A stretch of 64,000 nt of DNA from Lepiota brunneoincarnata (lineage: Eukaryota > Basidiomycota > Agaricomycetes > Agaricales > Agaricaceae): positions 310,001-374,000 of the forward strand of contig JAEBUN010000010.1 in assembly GCA_023014365.1 (NCBI GenBank), given 5' to 3'. Under the pieces are notes generated by a model, which was not told where the DNA came from, ran no database searches, and saw only the letters and a program-made list of their open reading frames with translations. This document shows, piece after piece, positions 11,707-22,730 of the stretch. Position numbers and translations under genes: made by a program. Numbering within the stretch: position 1 is the stretch's first letter; each line of letters opens with the position of its first letter.

Positions 11707-13215
11707 ATGAGAAACTTGCTCGGCACCACCTGGGTCATTTGCCTGTCCATCCTATCTGCTGCCTGCCAGCTCAGCGTCTTGTCTCAGCTCGCTGGGAAAA
11801 AGTATTCCGGTACAGCCACGAACGAGTTCCAATTCGAGGATGCTGGGCATCTCGCTCAGCTTTCAACGCCTGCATTTCCATCAACTTATTCCCGTAGGTA
11901 TATTTTTATCTGCTTGGTTGGTGCATACTGATTTGCTGCTTGCTTAGGCTAACAGCATGAAATGGGTAAGAGATGGCCCCTCATCTGTCAGGACCCAGGC
12001 ATCATTGCGACTTCTTTGATCTAGGATGCTACGGAACCCATTCAAGGAGTGTTCATTTTTACCGGACGTCAAGCTGAGCGCCATGGACAGTTTGTCCGAG
12101 GTTGACTGTCTACGGTTGCGCGGACAGACGTTGCTTTTTCTCACCCACCGAACGATATGGCATAACTGTGTCTGGCATTCGCAATTACAGACATGGGTAT
12201 CGTTCAAGATCATTGTTCTGCCATTGTCCGACATTGCAAGGACAAAATGTGAGTGGCGTGTCGCTTTTTCCTGGCTTGATCGTTGAAACCGTTTCTTCAG
12301 TTGTCCGTATCTCTGAAATTTTTCTCCTTGCGACATGTGATGTTGATTCCAGGTGCTTCCTCGGCGGTAGTAGGCTGGAACGTTATTAATGGCACTTGGC
12401 TCCTTGCGTGCTTCCACGGAAATACATCATGCTCACCGCTCCCATGAGAACTCCTCAACGAGGATGGCACACTTCGGGAATCAATCTTTTTCAACACAAC
12501 GGGCACGTCGTACATCGCGGTTGCACTTTTTTCCGCTCGTGCTGCGCATCCACATGCTAAGCTACACGTACGCAATTTCGACCTCCCAGACACGACTTGA
12601 TACCCCTAATGGCATGGCCTCCCCAACCTTCCTTATCGAAATAGATCAGTGATTTCAACATCGAAGGAGTAGGCCCCAAATCAACGGGGATGTACAATCT
12701 GGTCAAATCACCAAAGGAACCAGGTATACCCATCGATGGTATCGGGGTACAAGGGCACCTTGTAGTCGGCCAACCCCCCACTACAATCACGGAAAACCTT
12801 CGCCGGTTTGCGAGTCTCGGGATAGAACCATCACAGAATTAGACACCAGGATGAACCCCCACCCACTGGTGGGTCCTTGGAACAGCAAATGAAGGACTAC
12901 GGGACCGTCATTGCCGCGTGCAGGGATGTTCCAGGGTGCATCGGCGTCGCTGTAGTCTGTATGGGATTGGGGTGGATAAAGTTGGTTTCCATCACTTGCA
13001 TATTTTGAAAGACACTGATGAGGAATTGCGATCCATATGTAGTATTCTTGGGTGCTTGGCTCGTTCCCCGGAGAGGACGCAGTGCCTGCTCTTGGGATGA
13101 GGTAAGTTCCGAACAGATGGTCCTACACGCCTTCCATGCTAATCTCGATTGACCTCAGAATTTCAAGAAAAAGCCAGCGTATATTAGTACAATAGAACTC
13201 TGTAGGAGTAGACGA
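11707..13215 (+). pseudogene. Decayed tandem copy of the GH10 xylanase
   Basis: Colinear with the copy just upstream. The signal peptide MRNLLGTTWVICLSILSAAC, then GKKYSGTATNEFQFED, NSMKW, DATEPIQGVFIF, GHNCVWHSQLQTWVS, DFNIEGVGPKSTGMYNLVK, PIDGIGVQGHLVVGQPP, ITELDTRMN, MKDYGTVIAACRDVPGCIG and KKKPAYIST are recognisable. Lesions are many. The intron acceptor before GHNCVW has TG where copy one has AG (about 12159). The acid/base region reads WNVING with no clear PFNEDG junction. The frame breaks before TITELD. The WDWTDK block has become a scrambled VCMGLGW. The number and kind of lesions exceed those in the neighbours, so a real pseudogene is likely. Confidence 0.8.
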
Positions 13216-13469
13216 ACGACAAGGGTCCAGTTTTGAAGTTCTGTAGTTTACATACGCCGGTCAGTTTATCGGGTCTGCTTTCTACTTGCCGAATTCCAAG
13301 GCAACACTTTGAACCCTATTTAGGTTGAGACTGCCTGGGAACACGCTGTTTTTCGCCCTCCATCTCTTACTTCCACCGTCCATCATTGGAGTGGTGTATA
13401 CAATTATCTGAATGATATGATCATTCAGCCAATCGCGTACCCTCGAAAAACACACTTGGTTGCTGTCCC

Positions 13470-15154
13470 ATGGAACCGATCCCAGAAGGTGAACATCAGG
13501 AGCTCAGGGTTACCTTTCTCCCAGAACTCCATCTGCAACGGCGGATCTGGGTTCTGAACATTCTGCGCAAGCAAGCGGTTACTCGTGTATGTCTCTAGCT
13601 TGTTTAAATAATGTAATCGCTAATTAACGATGCTTATGTCAAGGTGCTTGATGTTGGCTGTGGAGAAGGACAGCTACTTGTGCCCCTCTCACAACCCGCT
13701 CCTTGGCTCCCCTACGCCGCCGGGCGACATCCTCCCACCCAAGGCTCCCGAAATAGTCTCACCAACGTACAACGACGATGAAATACCCAATCTACACATA
13801 TCTCATCTCTATGGTCTCGACATATCTAAATACGATCTAGAATTCGCCAAGTGCGGAACAGCGCCACCACAAATGCCACCAGAGGGCAGCCAGTTCTTCT
13901 ATCATCTCCAACAGAGGTGGGAGGAACTTGAAGTCAAACTGTGGAAAGGCGGCCTGGAAGTGTTCAATGAAGAATTTGTGGGGATAGAATGCATTGTAAG
14001 CACAGAAGTGTGAGAAGTACCCATCCTGTTTGCGTTGCAGACACCCGTCTGACATATTGCCAGCATCGAACACTTGCCCCCAGAGATATTCCCTGCATTT
14101 GCACCAATGCTCCTCGGCGTATATCACCCAAATCTCCTGCTTATAACGACACCATCCTATGACTACAATGCAAGATTTACACCCCCAGATGCGCCGATCT
14201 CTATCCGACGGGGCTACCTCGATCCAACCAAACGCACCGACCGCATATTTCGCCACAGTGACCACAAATTCGAGTGGACCGCAGAGGAATTCAAAGTGTG
14301 GTGCGAAGAGGTAGCGGGGGATTGGGGCTATCAGGTGGAGATCTCGGGGGTGGGCCGTGCGGTCGAACCAGATCCATGGAATAGGGAAGAAGAGCTCGGA
14401 GAAGCGACTTCTGTTGCGTGCTTTCGCAAAGGCAGCCGGGACAGCAGATAGCGAGAGGCAAAGGCGTGGAAAGGAAATCCTGAAGGAGCTGTCGCTGACC
14501 GATGAGCCCCACGAATTATTTGCAAAGCACATCCACCCACCTCACTCCGCTTCGCGAAAGCCCGTATCCCTCCAGGCCATTGCAGATGCGGTGAAGCAAA
14601 GGATGGACCAGTTCCAAGAAGCTTTCATGCGTGTTGAGGAACTCTGGTTTGAGGCCGAGGTTGCTGCTGCTTGTGGGGGCTGGATTGAATTTCTGGTGAG
14701 AGCGATCGAGGAGTGTGAGGATCTTGACCTGTTGAAAGAGGATGATATGAGGAATAATCGGGGAAGATGGAGAGTACAGCGTCTGGGTGAGCTGACAAGC
14801 GCAGCTTCTGCGCAGCCGGGGGAGGGGGAGTCAAGTGTGGATTACATTCCCCCAGATTGGATCCCCTCGGAGTCTCCTTACAAGAACGAGGACAGGAGTG
14901 AGTTTAACGAGTCAGCGGCTGCTGAAGGTGATGTGTCCTGGGGTAATTCCGAGTTAGACACGGAAGACGAGGGGAATTTCGACTGGAGCAATGCTTTTCT
15001 CCAGCTAAAGGAAACTGCAGAATGGGAGGGCTGGAACTCGAGTGACGAGGCTGGGGCTGAGAAAAGCAGGGGTGAGTATTTGGCAAGGAAACGAAATAGT
15101 CCTGCGAGCTCAACAGCAGGGTGGGATGGTGACGCGAGCGAGCAGACCTCATGA
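13470..15154 (+). CDS. HEN1: HEN1-like small RNA 2'-O-methyltransferase
   Basis: SAM-dependent enzyme that methylates the 3'-terminal 2'-OH of small RNAs. Exon 1 starts MEPIPEGEHQELRVTFLPEL and reads on as HLQRRIWVLNILRKQ; exon 2 begins with the SAM motif VLDVGCGEGQLL. Then come DDEIPNLHISHLYGLDIS, RWEELEVKLWKGGLEVFNEE and GIECIVSTEV, and after an intron IEHLPPEIFPAFAPMLL with the HEN1 metal-binding signature (E-x-x-E-H). ITTPSYDYNARF and RTDRIFRHSDHKFEWT (metal-binding His region) follow. The C-terminal region contains DEPHELFAKHIHPPH and VEELWFEAEVAAACGGWIEF, then an acidic tail. Two one-base frameshifts are implied: a C missing from the CCCC run at 13709-13712, and an extra A in AAA at 14428-14430, just before an in-frame TAG. 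Both sit in homopolymers. The protein would be about 540 residues. Confidence 0.85.
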
Positions 15155-15297
15155 GGGCTTTCCAACTATTTGATACGGAGAGCAGAAACATGTCCATGAA
15201 TTATAGATTACTGTACAAGAAAACTATAACCCAATGAACATACTTGTGACGCCGGAAGGTGAGGGAACGTACTTGGTATCAACGAGCCCGTGCTCCA

Positions 15298-15609
15298 TCA
15301 CTCTTTCACTGAATGTATGGGCTCTGTTCGGTTGGGTAAGTCTGTGCATAGGTATGGGAGCAGGAGGGACATACGTATCAGAGGGTGCAGCTGGGCCATG
15401 TAAGTTATCATCCACATGAGGTATGTAGCCGCCAGGGCTAGCATGAGTGCGGTCCTTATGGTCCTATGAGAGGGTGAGCGTTAGGAGCCAGATGAGGCGC
15501 AGAACGGCGCTGACACTTGGTTAGGACCCTTTGGTACAAACAATGCAGAGCACGTCATGAGAGCGGCAGTAATGACGAACATGAGCAGGATGGGGATGAC
15601 GGAGGCCAT
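15298..15609 (-). CDS. V-type ATPase V0 subunit e (Vma9-like)
   Basis: Small two-helix subunit of the vacuolar proton pump V0 sector. Exon 1 reads MASVIPILLMFVITAALMTC, SALFVPKGPNQ; exon 2 gives IRTALMLALAATYLMWMITY and MAQLHPLI; a last exon gives HLPNRTEPIHSVKE and the stop. The PKGPNQ and YLMWMITYMAQLHPL blocks are diagnostic of the family, and the predicted length (about 75 residues) is normal. The first splice needs one base fewer at TT 15517-15518 to keep QTIRTAL in frame, so a further homopolymer error is possible. The second intron is about 35 nt, short even for this window. Convergent with HEN1 and divergent from the 7TM gene at 15898. Confidence 0.8.
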
Positions 15610-15897
15610 GGTGGTGGAAGACGAAGGTGATCCGTGGGAAAGTATTTTGTTCTTCTAAACACTATGTTGACCTCAGGGCACCACGTTAGTTGGCAGACTC
15701 TCGGGAGACCTTGGATGGCGGTGAGTCGAATAATGATGTGGACGTTCCGAGCATCACGATCTTTTGCACACCGCGTTATTGCTAGCCCCGGTCGCTCTGA
15801 AACTCTATCTTGGTTTTCTCACCCTCCGTCGCTCCCAGATACGGGCGCACCACATTTTGGCGCTTTCCACCCTTTCTTCTAGCCAGAATGTCGATGC

Positions 15898-17177
15898 ATC
15901 TCGAATTCGCCCAGCTCCTTGCGCTGCTGCTCGAGTCAGTTATTAATGGTATGTGTCTTTGGCGACCTCCGCAAGCGATCTAATCTTAACTTCAATATTC
16001 AACAGGTGTCTTCTTCACACTATTCTGCGTACTAGTATTCTCGTTGGTGCACTCATCCCCCTTTCCCCGGATTTATCGTGGAGTCTTGATTCCTGTGGCA
16101 TGCGCTATGATGGGGCTCTCAATCGCAGTGTGTAGCCTTCAAGCCTGCTTACTCTCCCCTTATGTTAATATAACACATCATGAAAGCACCTGACACTCGG
16201 GCTAATACGAGCTGCCCAAGCGTTCACCCTTGGTCGCAGCCCGGAAGCATATTATAGTGACTTCGGGCACCCGCTTCAAATCGCAAAAACAGCCTTGCTC
16301 ATTGCGCAAACAATGCTTGGAGATGGGGTCATGGTATGGGATTTATTCGTTTATCATTACAGTATTGACTGACCTGGTGTCAGGCTTGGAGATGTTATAC
16401 AGTGTATGACTCCAGCAAACTCGTCCTCATGTTGAGTTTGTTGCTCCTCGGATTCAACCTCGGTACGTGCTTTGCAGAGTTGCCTTTGACGATGAGAAGC
16501 CTCTGACCGGAGCACAGCTTCGGGAGTTCTTGCCATTTTTACATTCAAGAGGAACCTATCTATCCTTGCGACCAAATCAAGATGGTTTGTAGTATACTTT
16601 TCTTTGAACCTGACCGTTAATCTTTTGTGTGCTGGTATGTTTCTTTCCTGATTTTCCGTCTGTCGCTTATCCTGTGAAGCGGCGACCCTTTACAAGATCT
16701 ATCGGTCCAGCTGCGAACTTCAAACATACAGGAAAGTAATACCCATCATGGGAGTTATTATCAAGAGCGGGGGATTGTATGCCGCGGGGGTGCTAGGGGT
16801 GCTAATAAGTTATTCCGTGCGATCGAACGGTGTATATCTTGCACTTGACGTCGTCGTTCCCCTCGTGGTGAGTGGTCCTCAATCAAGCACGCGGCTGAAT
16901 GATTCACATCAGGTGCTATCGCTAGGGCGTCGTATTCTCCCTGATCGTTCTCCAAATACATTTCCATCTAGCTTCCAACGCACGGAATGTGGAAGCAACT
17001 CTTCCTACATTGGGCACTCTTCCTCGTTGGAGACACTTCCTTGCCAACTGCGACTCGCCTGTGGTCACCGACCCCCAACTTGCTTCCCATGAGGTCGACC
17101 AACTATCCATTGGTCCAGCTATCCAGGTCAAGCCAGCAGATAATCTCCATCGTACAAGGATGAGTCACCCACTATAG
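15898..17177 (+). CDS. Seven-helix membrane protein of a basidiomycete family
   Basis: Multi-pass membrane protein, function unknown. It starts MSMHLEFAQLLALLLESVIN and is spliced to GVFFTLFCVLVFSLVH (helix 1-2). Then follow LIPVACAMMGLSIA, TLGLIRAAQAFTLG, QIAKTALLIAQTMLGDGVM, AWRCYTVYDSSKLVLMLSLL, VIPIMGVIIKSGGLYAAGVL, VYLALDVVVPLV and IARASYSLIVLQIHFHLASN. The helix order and the LGDGVMAWRCY motif match a large agaricomycete family of seven-transmembrane proteins that resemble orphan receptors. It has about six introns. In the last exon the frame breaks near 16940 (TATTCTCCCTGATC), where one base too many or two too few separate IARASYS from LIVLQIH. It is not obviously related in sequence to the receptor trio at 37.6-43.4 kb. 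Confidence 0.7.
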
Positions 17178-17704
17178 ATGTGATGATACATATCCTAGAC
17201 AAGTGTATATTATTATATCAATCTATGTATAGAATATCACCGAATTGTTTTAGCTCCTTGAAAGATGGATGAAATTGATATATTGACCGTCTCGGGGTGC
17301 TTCTGCGCGTCATATGGTTGTGGTTCGCCTGTAAAGGAAATGGGTTACAGGAGCCAACCAACAGGATTTATCTAGCGAGCCAGAGATCGCAGTGATGTGA
17401 TGGCCGCAGCAAGGGCTCTTCCGCATCAGGAATCCAGGATGCATGGACTAGGAGGACCCGACATCAAGAGTGCTAAGAACGGACATGCAAGAATCAGACC
17501 ATCTTGTTCAGAGCTACAACCTACACCAGCGACCCCGATGAGCAATGGCCTAGACGGAGAACGGGTAAAGGGCATGAATAGCCGGCTGAGGTAAGCATTG
17601 ATCGGGAACATGTGAATACGATAACCGACTGAGAGTCACGCCCAAACCAACCGCTGCTGCTCTTGCACTCATCGTCCGACCATCACCCACGACGGTTCTC
17701 TACC
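17178..17704. other. Intergenic interval
   Basis: No supported gene. An open stretch at 17397-17594 (beginning MMAAARALPHQES) has no recognisable family. An AT-rich run at about 17200-17245 follows the 7TM gene and probably is its 3' region. Confidence 0.4.
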
Positions 17705-19248
17705 ATGCCCACAGCGACAACTACCATCACTCGCAATGGCTCAACTCATATATCCCTCAAAACTGTCGTCATCTCCCCGGAGACCCAGAAGCCACCTCCC
17801 TCCATTTCTCCTCCCTCCTCATCGCAATCATCGCCCACGGGTTCAGCTGCCACCGTTCGGACACTCTATAACCGTGCAACACGTGCATTTCTTCATCGCG
17901 ACATACAACTGACGTATACACTCTTGGATGCTGCCTTTGCCATCCTCCAACCGCCACCAACAGCTACCCCAGACATTTTTGCGGATGATCGCCGGAAGTG
18001 GGATATCCTACGCATCACTTTGGAATCTACAGTATACGCTTCGACACACTCGCAAGAAGAACGGAATAACCTTCCGGACTCGCTGCGTGCGAGCTTATTG
18101 GAGACACCCCATGTACTCATTTCTAAATTTTACAACCGCTCCCTCGCACTCTTTACCCCTGCCGACTCGGTCTTGCCCAATGCAAGCGCTGCCTACATCC
18201 CCTCCCAAGTCTTGGCGACACTTGTTCTCGCAAGCCTGAGAGCGAACTCCGCAGAAACTGGAAAAGTTATGATCGAGGACTGGCTCGCTCATCGTGAGCC
18301 TTCGACACTGACAAGCAACGAGGTGCCGGAAAACGAGGACGGTTACGCGAAGATTTTGGATTTATACTGCTTGCATGTACTACCCAAACTTCAGCAGTGG
18401 GATTATGCATCCGAGTTTCTCGAGTATGAGAGTGAACTCCCAACTAAAATACGCGAGGTACGGAAAGCACTGTGTAATCGAGAACAACTCGCTCATGTTA
18501 TTCGTATTCATAGCGACTCAAGTCCCATGTCAGAACACTCCATGTGCAGTCCTTGACCTCCCGTAGTCCATCACGATCCTCAGGACTGCTCGATGCCTCT
18601 GACTCAAGAACTCCTCGTCCTTATTCTCCTACACTTTCCTCTTCCTCCTCCTCGTCGCTCTCAACAACTTCTACGCATACCGTGGTCCCATCTTCTCTAA
18701 TCAATGGACGTGCGCCTACGCGCCCTCGTTCCGCCTCTAATTCCACTAAAAGCGACGCGACGGCTCGCGCCACCCCCCGATCCTCCAATTCGCACATACC
18801 TCCATTACATACGCAAAATGGGCATGCTCGACCTGCGGGGTCGCGTGCACGGTCGAAACCCCGTACTGCCTCGTCAAATTCTTCCGCAGCATACCCGACC
18901 ACCCTTCCTCGCGCACCTCCAATCGCTCAGTCCACAGATGTCACACGTTTGAACACGTATTCTCTCATCAAAGCGGCGATACAGCCGTATCTAACAACAA
19001 GCCGTCTTGCTACCTTGTTCCTCCTGTTGGTGGTATTTCCGCTTGCGAGTTGGTTGCTCAGAAAGCGGAGGAAAGCCAGGCTTACTGGTGTTATTCCGAG
19101 GGTGGGTGCAGTCAATACGGTCAGTAATGCGGAATTGGTGCGGCGGCGGTTAAGTGGCGTTGAGGCAGGATTAGTGAGTCGAGTTTGGGGTGAAGTGATA
19201 CGAGCTTTAACCGATACGGTTAAGATGGCAGGAAGTGGGCTAGTGTGA
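17705..19248 (+). CDS. Conserved basidiomycete protein with C-terminal membrane anchor (PEX26-like architecture)
   Basis: Two exons (17705-18457, 18550-19248) joined across a 92-nt intron give about 483 residues. The N-terminal half is helical and repeat-like, with TVRTLYNRATRAFLHRDIQL, RKWDILRITLESTVYAS, YIPSQVLATLVLASLR, GKVMIEDWLAHREP and YAKILDLYCLHVLPKL. A long Ser/Pro-rich linker follows, then one hydrophobic segment LATLFLLLVVFPLASWLL followed by RKRRKAR and a short tail. From memory, similar basidiomycete proteins are annotated as peroxin 26-like, the tail-anchored receptor that docks the PEX1-PEX6 ATPase on peroxisomes. That assignment is an inference from architecture; the helical domain, the anchor and the basic flank are what can be seen. 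No frameshift. Confidence 0.55.
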
Positions 19249-20910
19249 GGTATCATTAACACTATCTTCTTTCGTCTTTTGTCATCCTCCTTTTGGATGA
19301 CTATCCTTTGTATAGCGTTCTGCTGCTCCGTACTATTCTGCGAATTGGAACGTGTTTGGAAGCAAGTGGAATGTCAGTCTGCATTGTATGGAAACGGTGT
19401 GGAATAGGGACGCGGGCGCTCGGGCCCAGGACTAGAAGCGGTCTTATTTCGATCTATTCGGGGGAGTATGGATGATTTACCCACCATTGTGCATCTGTAT
19501 GATTCTGTAACTCGGGGCCATAGCGCTTACTGAGAATTTGACTACTCGCCAGGGCCACTTCTTTATTCCTTTCTTGATCGCTGGGCCGCTGTCATCGCAG
19601 ACGTCATTGCCATTTCTATATCGCTGAAATGTCTGGTCATCCTTCCAGGGCAAAAAGCAACCGGAAATTTAAGCCTTCATACTTTTTTGGAGCTGAAAGT
19701 GCGGGCAAGGCCACCGGCAGTACCAGAAAAGCCGGTTCCCGAGTGAAAATGGGTGTGCGTGGTTCTTGATACTCAATGGATCTGTTGCAAGAGACCTCGC
19801 CATTGTCTCCGCTATCTTCTCAGATATCGGATGGCTCGAAGAAGAGTTGCTATTAGGGGGAAGGAGTGGTTGAAGTAACTCTTTTTGGATCTCTTTCAAA
19901 CGACTCGTCGAAGGTGCATCTGAGCAGCGAGAGTATCATTACATGGTGACTCGATTGCAGGTATGCGGCAGCAGTACAACTTTGCCTTTGTGTTTTGCCC
20001 TTCCTCTGCAGCCTCTATTTAAGACAGTCCCTAAGCTTTGCGTTCTGAAAAATCGCATGGCGAAACGTGTAAGGAAGCCGAGTTATATGGAAATGATTTT
20101 CCCTCGCTGCACTTTCCCCGACTTCGAATGAAATGCAAAAAAAAAAGTTATTGGCATAGCTGGGTTGAAGGTGAACCCGGATACGAAAGTGACGGGCGTA
20201 CATTGCCTCCGGAGTACGGCGGTTCGCTGGCCCGCGCTACTGGGGTCTCGAAGGAATGAATATATATTATCCACCTCACGCTCGAGGAGCCCCTTTATGG
20301 GGAGAAATTACGCTTCCACGTCTTCCAGTGTAGACAAAAATGGTCGGAGGGAAAATGTTCCATTGGGGGACTCGCAAGGGACGCAAGTAATCTTTCGAGA
20401 GGTTGGACATGAGAGGAAAGTAGGAAGAAGCAAGATATCGTGTTTATGATGGAGGAGGTGAAGCATGAGAGTTCATCCATCTTGGGATGGCTTGCTTATG
20501 GGTTTTAGACTACTGGGTTGAAGGCCTGGAGCAAGGAGGGTGAAGGCGGATGTGGGGGAGGGAGGGGGGGAAATGGGTAGAAAGTCACGGAGTCGATGAT
20601 AACGGTTTGACGCAAGATAATTTCACGGGGAGTGCGGCAATTCCGATAGTCGGGGTACTGCGTTAAAGGAACGGGAGAAGAGGCAAGTCGGTTTGTGTAT
20701 TTAGACGAGTGAGCAATGGGATTTACATGCGTTTGTTTCTATAATACAGTCTATCAGTTCTGTTTATTCTTTTCTGATACATCATTCGTTTTCGCGAGCT
20801 ATTTTGGGAGTTTGTCCGAAACAGGCAAGCAATAAACAAAGCCAATTGACCCCAATGCTCCCCTTTCACTGCTGCCTCTTCGACGCGTCTTTCCACCCTC
20901 CTTACCCAGT
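19249..20910. other. Gene-poor interval of 1.66 kb
   Basis: The largest gap in the window. Short frames on both strands look random in composition. A poly-A run (AAAAAAAAAA) lies near 20137 and a TATA-like TGAATATATATTATCC near 20257; a G-rich purine tract (GGGGGAGGGAGGGGGGGAAA) lies at 20554-20573. I see no repeat ends and no known RNA gene. It may hold a long promoter of RAI1, an unrecognised non-coding transcript, or nothing. Confidence 0.4.
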
Positions 20911-22439
20911 ATGAGCTCCAAACGCTACCAAGGCGCCTGGGAGGAATCCACTGAAACCAAACGGCTCAAGTTGGAACGACTTTCATCGGGTGAACCACCG
21001 TCCCAAGAACGCGGTCTTGAACAGGAATGCAGCCTCTCGTATCCAGACAAGACAAAGCCTCTGCGGACAGTGCCGCCATTCCAACAACCCACTCAGCTTA
21101 CGGCCTTTTCATATACCCCTTCTCGGGAACTTAGGTTTGACAACTCTGCGCTCAAGTATTTTGTTGAACCTCCGCGTGGTGCGAAGCTTAACTATGGGTA
21201 TGATCAGTGGGTTCGTCAAAAAGAGGAACGCGGGAGGATAGATAGTTTGTTGAGGGCGCTTTCGCGGGTTCGGGAGGATCCTGTGAGCCAAGCTGCGGTA
21301 AAGGGGCTGGGCGTAGTCAGTTGGAGAGGTGTCATGACCAAGTAAGTGGCACTGGTCACTCGTCCGTCTCCTTGGCTTATACCCTAGAGGGTGCTGATAG
21401 CACCATTTGAAGAGAGGGATAGTTGGGAGTTGAATGTGATGAGTGTCAATGGCACGCTGTATTTTGAAGAGTTTGTGTCTGACACACGTCTGCAGGACAA
21501 GTGAGTGTCCTGAGACTGTTTAAAATTCGTGAAGGTTGACAATGGGACGATCAGGGAGAACATGAACCCGAGACAATTAATGCAGACGTATTATGGATAT
21601 GCGTTCGAATCCTATTGCACTGCGGACTCCCCGCAACGGCCTAATCCAAATCCGCGATCGGAGGTGCCTTTTGGCTGGAGTGGTGGTGTGAATAACAATG
21701 TGCAGTGGTGCAGTGTAGTGCGCACAAAGCTGGGGGACACACGCATCTTGATTGGAGGGGAGGTTGATTGCGTCCGAGGTAGATTGCAACTTTTCACATC
21801 AGACACTTTGGCTGACGTTCACTCAGACAAGTATACCGGACAGCCAGGCACCTTTGTAGAACTCAAGACGTCGCTGACGATTCGCGGACCACATGATGAG
21901 GCACGATTTGAAAAGTAAGGGATCAAGTGGTGGCTCAGACTGACAAGTAACTCACGCTATGCCAAGGAAACTGCTCAAGTTCTATTTTCAGTCTTTCCTG
22001 TTAGGGGTCCCGGTGAGTCGGAGTGCCCTATGCTTTTGCATGTGCTAAGGCAATGAATTAGGAAATCATTGTGGGTTTCCGGACTCCTGCCGGAGTGCTC
22101 AGCACCGTACAGTCGTTCAAGACTGTCGAGATGCCACGTCTTGTACGCGGCAAACTCGGCGCATGGGACCCGTTGCCGTGCCTGGATTGGGGGAATCGCT
22201 TCTTGACATTTCTCCAGAATACAGTTTCGAGTCCAACTGACCCACCGAGTGCATCAACCGGTCCGGGTGTGTGGAGAGTTTGGTTCTCGCCTGGGACAGG
22301 GGTCAAGGTACGGAGACTGGACACGACTGAGATGGCGGAGGTGGAGCATGGGGAGGACAGGATTGGGTTTTTACCGCGTTGGTACTGGGACGAGATTCAC
22401 AGTGCTCCGGCAGGAGAGGAGAGGAGAACGGATAGGTAG
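20911..22439 (+). CDS. RAI1: RAI1/DXO-family decapping nuclease
   Basis: Nuclear pyrophosphohydrolase/decapping nuclease that removes aberrant RNA 5' ends and partners with the exonuclease Rat1. The start MSSKRYQGAWEESTETKRLK leads to a typical N-terminus (PTQLTAFSYTPSRELRF, LNYGYDQWVRQKEERGRIDS). Then come LIAPFEERDSWELNVMS, GTLYFEEF, PRQLMQTYYGYAFESYC, NNVQWCSVVRTKLGDTRILI, the catalytic GGEVDC and VELKTS motifs, and KLLKFYFQSFLLGVP joined over an intron to EIIVGFRTPAGVL. The protein ends with LDWGNRFLTFLQN, a WRVWFSPGTGVKVRRLD strand and PRWYWDEIHS. The acidic residues of EVD and ExK match the metal-binding set of the family. Four or five introns, no frameshift, about 400 residues. Confidence 0.92.
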
Positions 22440-22730
22440 AGAGCGGTCATGCTGGCGAGTCACCTGATCCTAGTTCGGCCGTGGTGAATATTTTTCATTT
22501 TTAATTATTTTCGGCGGAAGAATCGGCAAGCGCCTGACCCGGGAGTTGCCGATACGCGTCGTCGCGTTTGACATGGCTTGGCTCCCAAGCACACCCACAC
22601 TCTCCTCGCTCTCCTTACTCAGCCCTCCAACGCGCAATTGGTTCATCGTCCCCTCTCTCCCCTCCCCTCCGCCGTCCTCTGCGACGAGCGCACTCTCTCG
22701 CCTGTCTCTCTGCCTCTCCACCACGCGTTA

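Noticed and set aside
13837..14532. A 231-codon minus-strand open frame
   Set aside because: It is antisense to HEN1, whose frame is supported by conserved motifs; composition is that of a reversed coding strand.
21590..21625. A tRNA T-loop-like GTTCGAATCC
   Set aside because: It falls inside the conserved coding block AFESYC of RAI1 and no cloverleaf can be formed around it.
22470..22730. Several 60-85 codon frames before the Whi5-like gene
   Set aside because: They are low-complexity Ser/Pro/Leu translations of a C/T-rich leader, on both strands, and fit a 5' untranslated region.
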